DNA from: Pseudomonas sputi
GTDB lineage: Bacteria; Pseudomonadota; Gammaproteobacteria; Pseudomonadales; Pseudomonadaceae
Reading direction: 5' to 3'
Assembly (NCBI RefSeq): GCF_021603585.1
Contig: NZ_BQHI01000009.1
Coordinates: forward strand, 62,001-126,000
DNA length: 64,000 nucleotides
In this document: positions 40,315 through 49,927 of the stretch, piece after piece
How positions within the stretch are numbered: the first letter of the stretch is position 1
Layout of the letters: the number at the start of each line of letters is the position of its first letter
Program-made: the position numbers and the translations under genes
The notes under the pieces: generated by a model
The model's input: only the letters and a program-made list of their open reading frames with translations
The model's database searches: none
What the model was told of the DNA's origin: nothing

Positions 40315-40695
40315 TCAGTGAAGTTTAGGGTTTTGAATAATTCTCTCGATGCATTCAATCATCGTCTGTCCTTCGAAGGGCTTGCTCAGAAAGCATTCCG
40401 CACCGCTTGCTTTTGCACGCTTGCGCATTGACTCCTCTGGGTATGCGGTGATGAAAATTATTGGCATATCCAGTCCGATATTGATCAGCTGACTTTGCAA
40501 ATCAAGGCCGCTCATTCCTGGCATTTGTACGTCCGTGATGAGGCATGAAGTGCGTTCGAGATTCGCCCCGGCCAGAAAATGTTCTGCGCAGGAGAATGGG
40601 TTTGATTCGTATCCGAGGGAGCGCACGAGATTGTCGATAGCCATTCGTACCGACCTATCATCATCGACAATAGCTATCAAAGGAATTCTAGTCAC
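40315..40695 (-). CDS. stand-alone response-regulator receiver protein
   Basis: A 126-residue CheY-like receiver with no output domain: acidic pocket IVDDD, phospho-acceptor Asp about residue 54 in CLITDVQMPGMSGLD, Thr in IIFITAY, and Lys in LSKPF. The QMPGMSGLDLQ text is that of FixJ/NodW-type receivers. It lies 113 bases after the FixJ-like gene on the same strand, so it may compete for, or relay, phosphate from the same kinase. Confidence 0.85.
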   Translation of the reverse strand: MTRIPLIAIVDDDRSVRMAIDNLVRSLGYESNPFSCAEHFLAGANLERTSCLITDVQMPGMSGLDLQSQLINIGLDMPIIFITAYPEESMRKRAKASGAECFLSKPFEGQTMIECIERIIQNPKLH

Positions 40696-40808
40696 AATGC
40701 ATACCTTTGTTGACGCTTGAACGAAGCATTAGTGCGTGGAGCGTTGGCTCGACACTATGACCTCGTTCCAGGAAAAGAAATCATACAGACGTATTATTCT
40801 GATCAGCG

Positions 40809-41453
40809 TCATTGTCCCATACCCAAAGACTCCGCCATGCGAACCAAGTCGGCAAAAGACTTGGCGTTCATTTTTTTCATTGCGTGACCGCGATGTATTT
40901 TTACTGTGATTTCACTTAGGTGGAGTTGCTCGGCAATCTGTTTATTCATCAGTCCTCTGGCCGCATGAGCCATCACTTGGCGCTCACGTGCTGTGAGCGA
41001 TTGAAAACGATTCTGAAGGTCTGATCCCTTGATTTCTAATTCCCTGCGTCTCTCATCTTTCTGTAGGGCTGCTGAGACGGCGTCGAGCAGATCCTGATCA
41101 CGAAACGGCTTCGCAAGAAAGTCTGATGCGCCTGCTTTCATGGCTTTCACAGACATAGCGATGTCACCATGGCCTGTGATGAAAATTATCGGCATTTTTA
41201 TTTTGGATTCAGCCATCTGATTTTGGAAATCCAGACCACTGAAGCCTTGTAGTCTCACATCGAGGACGAGGCAGCTTGGGCTGTCCGGTTTTGGATGCTT
41301 CAAAAAATCTGAGGTCGTTTCAAAGGTGTTCACTTGTATCCCTTCAGAGCGGAATAGGTTGTCAAGGGCTTTGCGAATTGAGGACTCGTCATCGACAACA
41401 TATACAACCGGAGCGTTTTTTGAGGGCTCATCTACCGAGGAATCGTCAATCAT
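40809..41453 (-). CDS. FixJ/NodW-like response regulator
   Basis: 214 residues: receiver domain with phospho-acceptor Asp about 63 (CLVLDVRLQGFSGLDF), Thr in FITGHGD, Lys in FLAKPFRDQDLLDAV, then a LuxR-type HTH (LTARERQVMAHAARGLMNKQ, ITVKIHRGHAMKKM). It overlaps the kinase gene by 8 bases, so the two form a sensor-regulator pair. ATG 41453. Confidence 0.92.
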   Translation of the reverse strand: MIDDSSVDEPSKNAPVVYVVDDESSIRKALDNLFRSEGIQVNTFETTSDFLKHPKPDSPSCLVLDVRLQGFSGLDFQNQMAESKIKMPIIFITGHGDIAMSVKAMKAGASDFLAKPFRDQDLLDAVSAALQKDERRRELEIKGSDLQNRFQSLTARERQVMAHAARGLMNKQIAEQLHLSEITVKIHRGHAMKKMNAKSFADLVRMAESLGMGQ

Positions 41454-43290
41454 GTTCAGTCCTCATTATTGTTGGCAAAGAAAAGTGCAGAGTGGCGCCT
41501 TCACCGGGGTTACAGCTTCCCCAAATACGCCCCCCGTGCGCCTCAATGATTGAGCGACAAATCGACAGGCCCATGCCCATACCCTCTGATTTGGTGGTGA
41601 AGAAAGCGTTAAAAAGTTTGGGCATGTTCTCTGGCAGAATTCCTGGGCCGTTGTCTTGAACGTTCACGAGCACCTCATCTGCGGCGGAGTGACGTAATCG
41701 CAGAAGCAGTCGGCGATTGGTATTTTTGGTGTTTGCCATAGCCTGGATGCCGTTCATGATTAAATTGATAATCACTTGCTGCAACTGCACACGGTCACCC
41801 ATTATCCACGCCTCTCGACTATCTATCTCACTCAGAACAACCACCTTGTTTCGGTTCAGCTCTCGATCCACCAAGGCGAGCGATTCATCGACTATCTCCT
41901 TGAGGTCAAGCAGCATGTTCTGCGGGGCCGTATTTCGCGCAAGCGCGCGAATGCGGCGGATAACTTCACTCGCTCGGCGCGCTTCGCTCATCATCTCCTC
42001 AATCGACGCGACAGCTTCATCGGCATTGGGCGTTTCACGTTTCAGCCAGCGAAGCCCAGCGTCACCGTTAGTTATGACTGCTGCCAGCGGTTGATTCACT
42101 TCATGCGCGATTGAGGCGGCGAGTTCTCCTAAGGTCGTGATCCGAGTTACGTGCGCTAATTCAGCCTGTGAGCGGTGAAGTGCCTCCTCCGCTAACTTTG
42201 AGGCTGTGACATCAACCAGCGCCCCAATGTACTCAAAGTTTCCGGATAAATCCGTCTGTCCTTGAGCAAGCATTCGCACATGTTTTACTCGTCCATCCGT
42301 CATTAGAAGGCGGGTTTCGGCTTTCAAGGTGGGGGCTTTGCGATGGGCCTCTTCGATCAGAGAGTTGACCTTGCTGATGTCTTCCGGGTGAGCTTTTTTC
42401 AGCATGCTCGCCAGAGAGGGCTGCTCATCCTGTGTGAACTCAAATATTCGTCGTGCCTCATCGGAGCAATACACGTCCTCGCTAGGAAGTTGTATACCAA
42501 AACTGCCTGTCTGGCTGAGACGCTGTGCGTAAGAGAGAAACGCCTCACTACGGCGCAAAGCATCCACCGCGCGTCTACGCTCGGATACGTCATTGTGAGT
42601 CGCGAGGATGGCTTTAGGGACATTGCGATTGTCACGTGACAGTGAGCATCTGCTCACCACGGTGACTCGAGTACCGTCTCGACGGTGCTCCACGACTTCT
42701 CCTTCCCACGTACCGACTTGGAGCAGCGAGTCCATTACGTCCTTTTCGGAAGACGCAAACTGCGGGTTGAGCAATGAGCGGAAGTCCTGACCTATGGCTT
42801 CGGCCTTTGACCAACCATAAAGCGCCTCCGCTCCTGGGCTCCAGGTAGTAATTCTTCCATCCATATCTCGAACGATTATGGCGTCATGAGTTTGCGCAAG
42901 CACTCTGACCTGCTCTTGCAACTCGTCGTTGGCAGCTTTGTTCTTCAGCGCCATGATGGTGGCGATTGCTATCGCAGTCAGGCTGACCAGGCAGCGGGCA
43001 AATGCTGCGCTGTGTATATCCGTGCCGTGGGAGAGAAAAAAGGCGATCAAGGTCAAGCCGACACACGATAACGCTACTGTAATGACCCCGCTTCTGGAGT
43101 ACAGACTGACTGACATCAGAATGACTATCACGTAAAGCACGGCCACTGCGATCTGAATGGAGGTTAGGGTGTCCACGACGAATATGAAGGTTGCCAGTGA
43201 AAGTGCACCTATCCGCAACAGGACAGTTGCCATCGCTGGGCTGGGAGCAGAAGCTCCTGCATGTGCCACCGCTTCCATTTTGATTTTCAT
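41446..43290 (-). CDS. PAS-domain sensor histidine kinase (FixL-like)
   Basis: 614 residues. About four N-terminal membrane helices (residues about 20-115), two PAS domains (about 130-240, DAIIVRDMDGRITTWSPGAE; and about 250-365), then the HisKA region with the phosphorylated His about 395 in LGELAASIAHEVNQPLAAV. The ATPase domain shows an N box (NLIMNGIQAM), a G1 box (DNGPGI) and MGMGLSICRSIIEAHGG. The HEVNQPL text is that of the FixL/NodV group. No haem-PAS His could be confirmed, so the signal is unknown. Confidence 0.9.
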   Translation of the reverse strand: MKIKMEAVAHAGASAPSPAMATVLLRIGALSLATFIFVVDTLTSIQIAVAVLYVIVILMSVSLYSRSGVITVALSCVGLTLIAFFLSHGTDIHSAAFARCLVSLTAIAIATIMALKNKAANDELQEQVRVLAQTHDAIIVRDMDGRITTWSPGAEALYGWSKAEAIGQDFRSLLNPQFASSEKDVMDSLLQVGTWEGEVVEHRRDGTRVTVVSRCSLSRDNRNVPKAILATHNDVSERRRAVDALRRSEAFLSYAQRLSQTGSFGIQLPSEDVYCSDEARRIFEFTQDEQPSLASMLKKAHPEDISKVNSLIEEAHRKAPTLKAETRLLMTDGRVKHVRMLAQGQTDLSGNFEYIGALVDVTASKLAEEALHRSQAELAHVTRITTLGELAASIAHEVNQPLAAVITNGDAGLRWLKRETPNADEAVASIEEMMSEARRASEVIRRIRALARNTAPQNMLLDLKEIVDESLALVDRELNRNKVVVLSEIDSREAWIMGDRVQLQQVIINLIMNGIQAMANTKNTNRRLLLRLRHSAADEVLVNVQDNGPGILPENMPKLFNAFFTTKSEGMGMGLSICRSIIEAHGGRIWGSCNPGEGATLHFSLPTIMRTEHD

Positions 43291-43558
43291 ATGAATCAGA
43301 AGGCCTGGAGAGAGTCCAAATTCATTCAGTCAAGTCGTACCACGGTAGTTCAAACGACGAAACGTGCCGTTGTCGTTGATTTTAGATCAGGATCTGACAC
43401 CGGGGGGCATAGGTAGCCAGTAAGGAAGGGGCTGAATGCCCAGCTGAAAGGAGGACTCAGATACAGGGAAATGCCCCAGTATGGCTGCCCGGTGTTGAGT
43501 GTCTGGAGGTAACCTTGCTTGCTTTCCACCCGAAATGAGCAATTCTAAGCTAAAGCAC

Positions 43559-44167
43559 TTATGCAATAAGGCATGAGTCCAACGTCGCGACGAAAGCTAG
43601 AAAGCGACGAGGGCAATGGAAGAGTTCGCTAACTTGGGTGCTCTGGCTATTCCCTCGGATGCACCAATTACAAAAATGTTCACAGTTGTTGGAAAGAATT
43701 TTGTACTCACACTCACCGACTCTGGATTGTGCGCGATTTGCAATTTCATCGTTGGTGAAGTTGGAGTGCTCATGAAATATCCAAACCGGTTTTCCATTTG
43801 AGAATTTAACGATATTAGTTATTTCAATTGGCCCTGGTCTAAGTGATACGCTAAATCCTGAGTAGTGGGCGATATTTCCATTGCCGAGGTAAATCCCGTG
43901 ATGTAAATAAACTTTCCGTGGGCTGACCAGATGTGCGCCTACAGGTATATCGATTGGTTGGCTATCAATATTAACAAAGGTGGTAGAACTTTCAAAGTTG
44001 GTATGTTTTTTGTCGAGTTGATTTTGGGGGATGTTGTCGGGGTAACTCCTTTTCGACAGATTGGAAAGGTGAGTGATGATTTTAGTGACAGCCAACACCC
44101 GGTGCATGATCTTGATTAGGCAATGTGTGCGTAGGCTGTATCCGAATATCGTTGTGAGGTTAAACAT
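43559..44167 (-). CDS. LRAT/NC-domain protein
   Basis: 202 residues. The LRAT (NlpC/P60-related) domain is seen as VGAHLVSPRKVYLHHGIYLG, with the catalytic His of YLHHGIY and a second His in IAHYSG, and SNNCEHFCNWCIRG with the catalytic Cys. Bacterial LRAT-like proteins are thought to be acyltransferases or peptidases; the role here is unknown. ATG 44167 follows a strong GGAGGA site that could be masked by an upstream CCTCCGA (see findings). Low G+C. Confidence 0.8.
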   Translation of the reverse strand: MFNLTTIFGYSLRTHCLIKIMHRVLAVTKIITHLSNLSKRSYPDNIPQNQLDKKHTNFESSTTFVNIDSQPIDIPVGAHLVSPRKVYLHHGIYLGNGNIAHYSGFSVSLRPGPIEITNIVKFSNGKPVWIFHEHSNFTNDEIANRAQSRVGECEYKILSNNCEHFCNWCIRGNSQSTQVSELFHCPRRFLAFVATLDSCLIA

Positions 44168-44170
44168 GAT

Positions 44171-44219
44171 GAAATCCTCCGAGATCCTTAAGGTTCATGG
44201 TATCAATCCGTCGGAGGTT
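44171..44219 (-). promoter_or_regulatory. possible ribosome-site-masking hairpin and leader peptide
   Basis: On the minus strand CCTCCGA lies about 26 bases ahead of TCGGAGG, the latter being the ribosome site of the LRAT gene. A 12-codon frame (MNLKDLGGFHHV) starts in the loop and overlaps the gene's ATG. Structure is inferred from base complementarity only. Confidence 0.35.
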
Positions 44220-44449
44220 GTTCATTTGTACATGCGTTTCGATTACCTAATCATTTTATATACCCATCCTATACCAGGGTATTAGACCGAGGGTGCGCAA
44301 CTGCCTCAATCTAGACCTATGACATTATGAGTTTCGCGATCACTCCCTTGGTTAGCAAACCCGTGTGAGGCACCGATGCGGTGCCGAGGAGCAAGGCTGT
44401 GTATAACTCGCTCAGCTTTGTGAAGTCGCTAATGCGCAATTTTTGTCTG

Positions 44450-46342
44450 TTAGACTGAATAAGAGGCTGGATATGCACTAGCCTTAAGTAACTGAGTTTC
44501 AGTAAGGCATTCACAGTTTTCTGAGCGTCTTTCTTTTAGTATGTCTGACTCAAACAACGTTTCTAAATCAACGCGAGCTTCTCTTGCGGTCTGAATAACA
44601 GCTGCTTCGTCGTCGTATACAAGATACTGGTCGGCAAGCAGCTTTTCATCGTGTTGCTGAAAGTGTCTTATTCTGCTCAAAGCCTGGGTTTCACTCAGTC
44701 CAAGCTTAAGCAAAGCAATTCGACTCATTTCTAGACTTGAGTGAAATAACTCACGCACAGGTGTTGCTTTAAGATCTAATAACTGGTGAGCATGTTGCCT
44801 GTTACGTGCTCGCCCTATTATCTTGATTTTAGGATAAAGTTGTCGCACCAGCTTTGCAGTTCTTAAATTTGCATCAGGGTCATCTGTTGCAATAATTATC
44901 AACTCGGCCTTGCCTGCATTGGCGGCACGTAATATCTCCGGTTTTGACGCATCGCCGTAGAAAATAGGCATGTGTTTGCTGACGCTGCGAGAGTACTCAA
45001 TCGGTTCTACAGCGGTATCCAAAGCGAGAAATGGAACACCTTGAGCGCGCATCACACGTGCAATGATTTGGCCCATACGACCAACTCCAGCAATGATTAC
45101 TTTTGGCGTGTCAGTATCATTACTCGTATGGTGATATTCCATGGGAACCGAGATTGGGATTTTCTTTTTCTTGAAAAAGTATGTTAAGCCAAGCACAAGG
45201 AAAGGTGTCAGTGCCATGGATAAAGTTATCGCTAGCACCAAGATATTATACAGGTGCGAGCCAAATATGTTCTGATCCCTAGCGGTTTTGAAGACCACGA
45301 AGGCGAACTCCCCTCCAGCTGCCAGGATTAGGCTTATTTGTAATGCCGCGTGCCGATCGAGACCGCCCGCTAATCTGCTAATGAAGTAAAGTAATGGTAG
45401 TTTCAATGCGATTAGTAACGAGGTCAGGAGGAAGATTAGCCCTGGTTGGACTAATAGCAGACGAAGGTCAGCAGTCATTCCTACGCTTATGAAGAATAGA
45501 CCCAGTAATAGTCCTTTGAATGGTTCAACCTGGGACTTCAATTCATGGCGGTACTCCGAGTCAGCCAGTAATAAACCTGCAAGGAAGGCGCCAAGGGCCA
45601 TTGAGATTCCCGCCAAATCCATCAGCCAAGCAGTGCCAAAGACGACGAGGAGTGCGGTGGCAGTTGAGACTTCCTGCAGGCCAGATTTCGCGACAATTCT
45701 AAATACAGGTCGTAATAGGTACCTCCCGGAAAAAACTACCAGCGACAGACTGAGGAGTACTTTACAAATGTGCTGCGGCACGTCTCCTGCCGCCGTTGTC
45801 TCGGTGACGCCATTGAGCAATGGTATCGTCGCGATCAGCGGGATCGCAGCTATGTCTTGGAACAGTAAGATTGCGAATGCAAGGTGACCGTGCGGGCTGC
45901 TCAGTTCGTTTCTTTCTGCCAGGATCTGCAATCCAAAGGCGGTGGAGGATAGGGCCAAACCGAAGCCAAGAATAAGTGAGCGATCCAATGATTGTCCGAA
46001 GCTTATGAGAGCTACGGCACCAATGACCAAAGCAGTTAGAAGAACTTGCGTTAAACCCACACCAAGCACGGTCTTTCTCATCACCCAAAGTCTTTGGGGT
46101 GACATCTCTAAGCCTAATAGAAACAATAGTAAAACGACTCCTAATTCAGAAATGCGGCTTACACTCTGTGGGTCGCCGATCAATCCAAAAGCTGAAGGGC
46201 CGATCAATACTCCTGCTAGCAGGTAGCCTAGTACGGCACCCAACTGTAAATGCTTGGAAATGGGCACAATAAGAACTGAGGCCGAAAGGAAAATAACTGC
46301 TGCCTGTAACATGCTTATTTCGTGATTGGCTATGCTTTCCAT
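44450..46342 (-). CDS. Kef-type cation/proton antiporter with RCK domain
   Basis: About 630 residues. The N-terminal CPA2 transporter has about 12 helices (LGYLLAGVLIGPSAFGL, ELGVVLLLFLLGLEMSPQRL, LLFQDIAAIPLI). A C-terminal TrkA-N (RCK) NAD-binding domain follows (VIIAGVGRMGQIIARVM). As in KefB/KefC it probably exchanges K+ for H+ and is controlled by ligand binding to the RCK domain. ATG 46342 chosen over an upstream TTG. No KefF/KefG ancillary gene is next to it. Confidence 0.88.
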   Translation of the reverse strand: MESIANHEISMLQAAVIFLSASVLIVPISKHLQLGAVLGYLLAGVLIGPSAFGLIGDPQSVSRISELGVVLLLFLLGLEMSPQRLWVMRKTVLGVGLTQVLLTALVIGAVALISFGQSLDRSLILGFGLALSSTAFGLQILAERNELSSPHGHLAFAILLFQDIAAIPLIATIPLLNGVTETTAAGDVPQHICKVLLSLSLVVFSGRYLLRPVFRIVAKSGLQEVSTATALLVVFGTAWLMDLAGISMALGAFLAGLLLADSEYRHELKSQVEPFKGLLLGLFFISVGMTADLRLLLVQPGLIFLLTSLLIALKLPLLYFISRLAGGLDRHAALQISLILAAGGEFAFVVFKTARDQNIFGSHLYNILVLAITLSMALTPFLVLGLTYFFKKKKIPISVPMEYHHTSNDTDTPKVIIAGVGRMGQIIARVMRAQGVPFLALDTAVEPIEYSRSVSKHMPIFYGDASKPEILRAANAGKAELIIIATDDPDANLRTAKLVRQLYPKIKIIGRARNRQHAHQLLDLKATPVRELFHSSLEMSRIALLKLGLSETQALSRIRHFQQHDEKLLADQYLVYDDEAAVIQTAREARVDLETLFESDILKERRSENCECLTETQLLKASAYPASYSV

Positions 46343-46397
46343 GGGCAAGACTCTTATGGGTGCAGTTAAATGGTAATTTCTTGGTATTTAATTGCTC

Positions 46398-46769
46398 TTA
46401 CCGATTAGGTTGCGGCGGGGGTACATAAAGAAACCGCATGAATGGAGGCGCGGATAACTCCTGAGTTGGCGCGTATGCCACAATATCTGTGCTAGGCCGA
46501 GTTTTGTTGCAGATTCTACTCACACGCTTCACAATTAGTTTGTCGGAGCTTCCAGGGGCGACTTTCTGTAAGGTTAAGTTCTGCGCATTCAAGTCGGGGT
46601 GATCTGTATCCTCAACTCGAGCTGAATGGTCTGCGTCGATATATCGAGTATCTGACTGCGAAAGCATGTACTTGAGGGGAATGCTATCGGCATAAAACAA
46701 GAAGTATGCATTTGCCGTGAGTATTAATAATGAAGTACAGACAATGATTGCATTTTTCACGTTCTCCAC
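46398..46769 (-). CDS. small membrane-anchored hypothetical protein
   Basis: A 123-residue protein with one N-terminal hydrophobic helix (IIVCTSLLILTANAYFLFYA) and a soluble tail ending VPPPQPNR. No family recognised. It lies 55 bases ahead of the antiporter gene on the same strand and may be cotranscribed. Confidence 0.5.
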   Translation of the reverse strand: MENVKNAIIVCTSLLILTANAYFLFYADSIPLKYMLSQSDTRYIDADHSARVEDTDHPDLNAQNLTLQKVAPGSSDKLIVKRVSRICNKTRPSTDIVAYAPTQELSAPPFMRFLYVPPPQPNR

Positions 46770-46935
46770 CTCGCTGAATATCTAAAATATGCAGAGATTG
46801 TCATGTCTTCAGTTATGCAGGAGAACCTCAATTATCTGATTTTTGGTATCAGCCAAGGTGATGGAGAGGGAGAGCTGTTCAAGTGGTGAATCGATACTTC
46901 GCTAAAGCATGGAAACCGCAGTTGACTTGCTACTT

Positions 46936-46969
46936 GGGGGGGGAATACCCTGCCCGCAGCCCCCCCCCC
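46936..46969. repeat. G8/C10 homopolymer pair
   Basis: Eight G at 46936-46943 and ten C at 46960-46969, separated by 16 bases. They can pair as a very stable hairpin between two minus-strand genes. Confidence 0.7.
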
Positions 46970-47006
46970 GCGACTCTGGCTGTATAGCGGCACAATTCAT
47001 TTAACC

Positions 47007-47804
47007 TCAGCGGCTTAATGAAGAAACGAAGCGCTGTACTGCGTTAATTACGACCTCGGGCATCTCCCGATGTGGAACGTGATAGCAATTGTTGAGCATC
47101 AGGATCTCGCTGCGGTTAACTGACAGTTGGGCTATTCGTTCGGGATGGGCTGCAGATCCGTATTCATCCTCTACGCCATGGATGACCAATACGGGGCACA
47201 GAATTTGGCCTAACCCTCGTTCGATCGTCCAATCAGCAAAGGATTCTGACAGCCAGGTTTGCGTCCAAGCATTCAATACCCATTGAGATTTCTCCCCGTG
47301 GTATTTCTGAAGTCGTTCAAAATAGCGGGCCTGCTCGAATTGCGCCTTCGCGGTCTTTATCCCAAGCAATGTCTGGTCTTCTACAAACGCTTGCGCTGAC
47401 ACTGATACCACGGCTAAACACTGCTCAGGAAAACGCGCAGCGCAGTTCAAGGCCATTGCGCCCCCTACGCTGTGGCCAAATGCGATAAATGTTTCTATAC
47501 CAAGATGATCAGTCAAGGTAGCGAAAAACTTGGCCTCTTCACGAATAAAATCGGAGGAAATGGTTTCGGAATATGGCGAAGAAAGCCCGAAGCCTTGGCG
47601 ATCGTAAGCAATCACATCTCTGCGGGTTGCGGCAGCGAGCTGCGCGGGGAAATCGCGCCAGAGTGCCACGCACCCAAGCGAGTCATGGAATAAAACAATA
47701 GGCGAAGCATGCTGTGCAGTGTTTTGATCATGCACCCATGTGCGAATGTAGACTCGCCCGTAATCGGTAGGTAACCAAAGCTCTTTTTGTCCAACTGTAG
47801 CCAT
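47007..47804 (-). CDS. alpha/beta hydrolase
   Basis: 265 residues, no signal peptide. Nucleophile elbow GHSVGG, acid in VIHGVEDEYG, and His in CYHVPHREMPEVV; LFHDSLGCVALWRDFP gives the oxyanion region. Substrate unknown; resembles 2-hydroxy-6-oxo-dienoate-hydrolase-like or esterase members. Isolated gene on the minus strand. Confidence 0.85.
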   Translation of the reverse strand: MATVGQKELWLPTDYGRVYIRTWVHDQNTAQHASPIVLFHDSLGCVALWRDFPAQLAAATRRDVIAYDRQGFGLSSPYSETISSDFIREEAKFFATLTDHLGIETFIAFGHSVGGAMALNCAARFPEQCLAVVSVSAQAFVEDQTLLGIKTAKAQFEQARYFERLQKYHGEKSQWVLNAWTQTWLSESFADWTIERGLGQILCPVLVIHGVEDEYGSAAHPERIAQLSVNRSEILMLNNCYHVPHREMPEVVINAVQRFVSSLSR

Positions 47805-48062
47805 CGTGACGCCCCTCAGATCAAGAGATGGTTGTTTGCATATCTGAACGATCCAAGCGAAGTGTCACTGAAGAAATGCGAAACAGATGATCGATCATGA
47901 TTTCTTAGGAATGTACGCTATTTACCCGTGTGCTAGTGAGCCAGGACAAACCGAGATTAGCGATTTCCAGTTCATGGTCGTGGTGAGATCGCCCATCGTC
48001 GGCCTACTTTCGAGTGCTCTAGCGTAGGCCGAGATGGGTAGGAAGCATCTCTGTCAGTGGTC

Positions 48063-48314
48063 TCAAGCCAGCATCGCCATTAAATTGCCTTCGCGATCCA
48101 GCTTGGCCAGGTCGTCAAACCCCCCGATGTGATGTTCACCAATGAAAATTTGCGGCACGCTGCGTCTGCCACTTCGAGCGATCATTTCTTGGAATTTTCC
48201 CTGCTCAAATTGAACATTGATCTCTCGGGTTTCAACCCCCTTACGAGCCAGCAATGCCTTGGCATTGCGGCAGTAAGGACATGTATCGGTGGTGTAAAGC
48301 GTCACAATACTCAT
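48063..48314 (-). CDS. glutaredoxin 3 (GrxC type)
   Basis: An 83-residue monothiol-exchange protein with active site CPYC at residues 12-15, the cis-Pro segment SVPQIFIG, and GGFDDL. Reduces disulfides with glutathione. It lies 28 bases after the AhpD-like gene and is probably cotranscribed with it, making a small peroxide/thiol unit. Confidence 0.93.
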   Translation of the reverse strand: MSIVTLYTTDTCPYCRNAKALLARKGVETREINVQFEQGKFQEMIARSGRRSVPQIFIGEHHIGGFDDLAKLDREGNLMAMLA

Positions 48315-48342
48315 CGTCTACCTCCAGTGTTCTGTCTTCAAT

Positions 48343-48861
48343 TCACGCGTGTACGGCTGGGAAGTCGACATCAGTTTGGGCAACGTTGTTGAGGTAGTTG
48401 GTCAACGTCATTGCCGCAACGTGAGCAATCACTTCAATAATTTTTGCGTCATTCACACCAACTGCACGGGCCGAGGCAATTTGATCATCAGTCAAGCGCC
48501 CACGGCTTTCCGTGATTTGCTTGGCAAGTGCGGCTATGGCATCGAGTTGACCGTTGCGAGCGCTTTCGATCTCACTGTCTGACATGCCGGATTTGCTGGC
48601 AAACAGAGTGTGTGCAGCCAGGCAATAATCGCATCCGTTAACTTGGGATGTAGCGAGTGCAATCGTTTCCTTTTCGACGGCTGTCAAAGACGTTTTGCTC
48701 AAGGCAGCCGAGTGCTGCATGTACGCTGAAAGAACTTCTGGCGCGTGAGCTAGAGTTTTAAAGACGTTAGGCAGGAAGCCAATTTTCTTTTGTACACCTT
48801 CAAGCATTGGGCGTGCAGATTCGACGGCTTGTTCGATGTTCAGGGTGGTGATGCGGCTCAT
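48343..48861 (-). CDS. AhpD-like carboxymuconolactone-decarboxylase-family protein
   Basis: 172 residues. The family signature CDYCLAAHT contains the redox CxxC with the catalytic His, as in AhpD alkylhydroperoxidases and peroxidase-related CMD proteins. Probable peroxide-reducing protein; a glutaredoxin follows on the same transcript and an AraC regulator is divergent 133 bases away. Confidence 0.88.
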   Translation of the reverse strand: MSRITTLNIEQAVESARPMLEGVQKKIGFLPNVFKTLAHAPEVLSAYMQHSAALSKTSLTAVEKETIALATSQVNGCDYCLAAHTLFASKSGMSDSEIESARNGQLDAIAALAKQITESRGRLTDDQIASARAVGVNDAKIIEVIAHVAAMTLTNYLNNVAQTDVDFPAVHA

Positions 48862-48994
48862 GTTGATTCTCCGTAGGTAGTGCGCGGGATGCGCTGGGTA
48901 CGGAGGTCATGCTACGGACGGCGTTCAATCCTAGGGATGCACAACGTCGAGGAAATGCGACAAATCGTCCAAATAATGGTTTGGGAGCTTTCTC

Positions 48995-49822
48995 ATGGAT
49001 CGTCTATCTATCTTGCTAACGCAGTTTGGGGTTAGCGCAGGCACGTTTCATAGCGGAGCTTTTTGCGGCATAACAGCGTTTGATGGAAGCCAGTCGTGTG
49101 GGCATGTGCACTTGCTTCAAGCTGGAGAGTTGGATGTTCGCTTGGCGGACGACCGTGAAGTTCATGTCAATGTGCCGACACTGATGTTTTTCCCGAGGCC
49201 GTATCGGCACCGACTTTCTGCCGGTGAAGAGTTTGCGACTCAGCTGGTCTGCGCATCTTTATCCTTCGACGGTGGAGCCAGTAATGCCTTGGCATCCGCG
49301 TTACCCGACTACATGATTTTGCGTCTCGATGACGCGCCCAGCATGTCTGTGACGTTGGAGTGGATGTTCACTGAGGCATTCGGTGGTGCGTGTGGTCGAG
49401 AGGCGGTTATGGATCGACTCTTTGAGTTGTTGGTCATCTTGTTGCTACGAAGAATATTGGCGGATCAAAGTCAGCGGCCAGGAATGATGGCTGGATTGGC
49501 GGATCCACGATTGGCTCGCTCATTGAATCTGATGCACGAGCAGCCTAACAAGGCATGGAGTTTGGCAACGCTAGCTGCTGCTGCGAATATGTCTCGTGCG
49601 AGCTTTGCTGAACATTTTCGTCGTGTAGTGGGGCAGCCTCCCGCAGAGTACCTCTTGAGCTGGCGAATTAGCTTGGTTCAAAAGCGACTGAGAGAGGGAA
49701 AATCTATCGCTCTAGTCGCCGATGAGGTCGGCTACGATAGTCCCTCTGCACTGGCAAGGGCTTTCCGCCGGAAAACAGGAAGCAGTCCTCGCGAGTGGGC
49801 GCAGGGTGCCAAGCTTCGATGA
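48995..49822 (+). CDS. AraC-family regulator with cupin sensor
   Basis: 275 residues. An N-terminal cupin-like half (HVHLLQAGELDVRLADDREV, LMFFPRPYRHRL) is followed by a C-terminal double HTH (WSLATLAAAANMSRASFAEH, VADEVGYDSPSALARAFRRK). This type of regulator often controls a divergent oxidoreductase; here the divergent genes are the AhpD-like and glutaredoxin genes. Confidence 0.9.
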   Translation: MDRLSILLTQFGVSAGTFHSGAFCGITAFDGSQSCGHVHLLQAGELDVRLADDREVHVNVPTLMFFPRPYRHRLSAGEEFATQLVCASLSFDGGASNALASALPDYMILRLDDAPSMSVTLEWMFTEAFGGACGREAVMDRLFELLVILLLRRILADQSQRPGMMAGLADPRLARSLNLMHEQPNKAWSLATLAAAANMSRASFAEHFRRVVGQPPAEYLLSWRISLVQKRLREGKSIALVADEVGYDSPSALARAFRRKTGSSPREWAQGAKLR

Positions 49823-49927
49823 CTCGACAAAGCGAAGAAGAATCTTGTTGAACTGATGAATATCGATCGTCATGTAGCCCTGAAAGCATTATTGACAGAT
49901 TGATCCAGAATTGAGTACGATTTGAGT

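Noticed and set aside
41446-43290. Oxygen-sensing haem PAS as in true FixL
   Set aside because: The kinase domain is FixL-like but no convincing haem-ligand His context was seen in either PAS domain, so oxygen sensing is not claimed.
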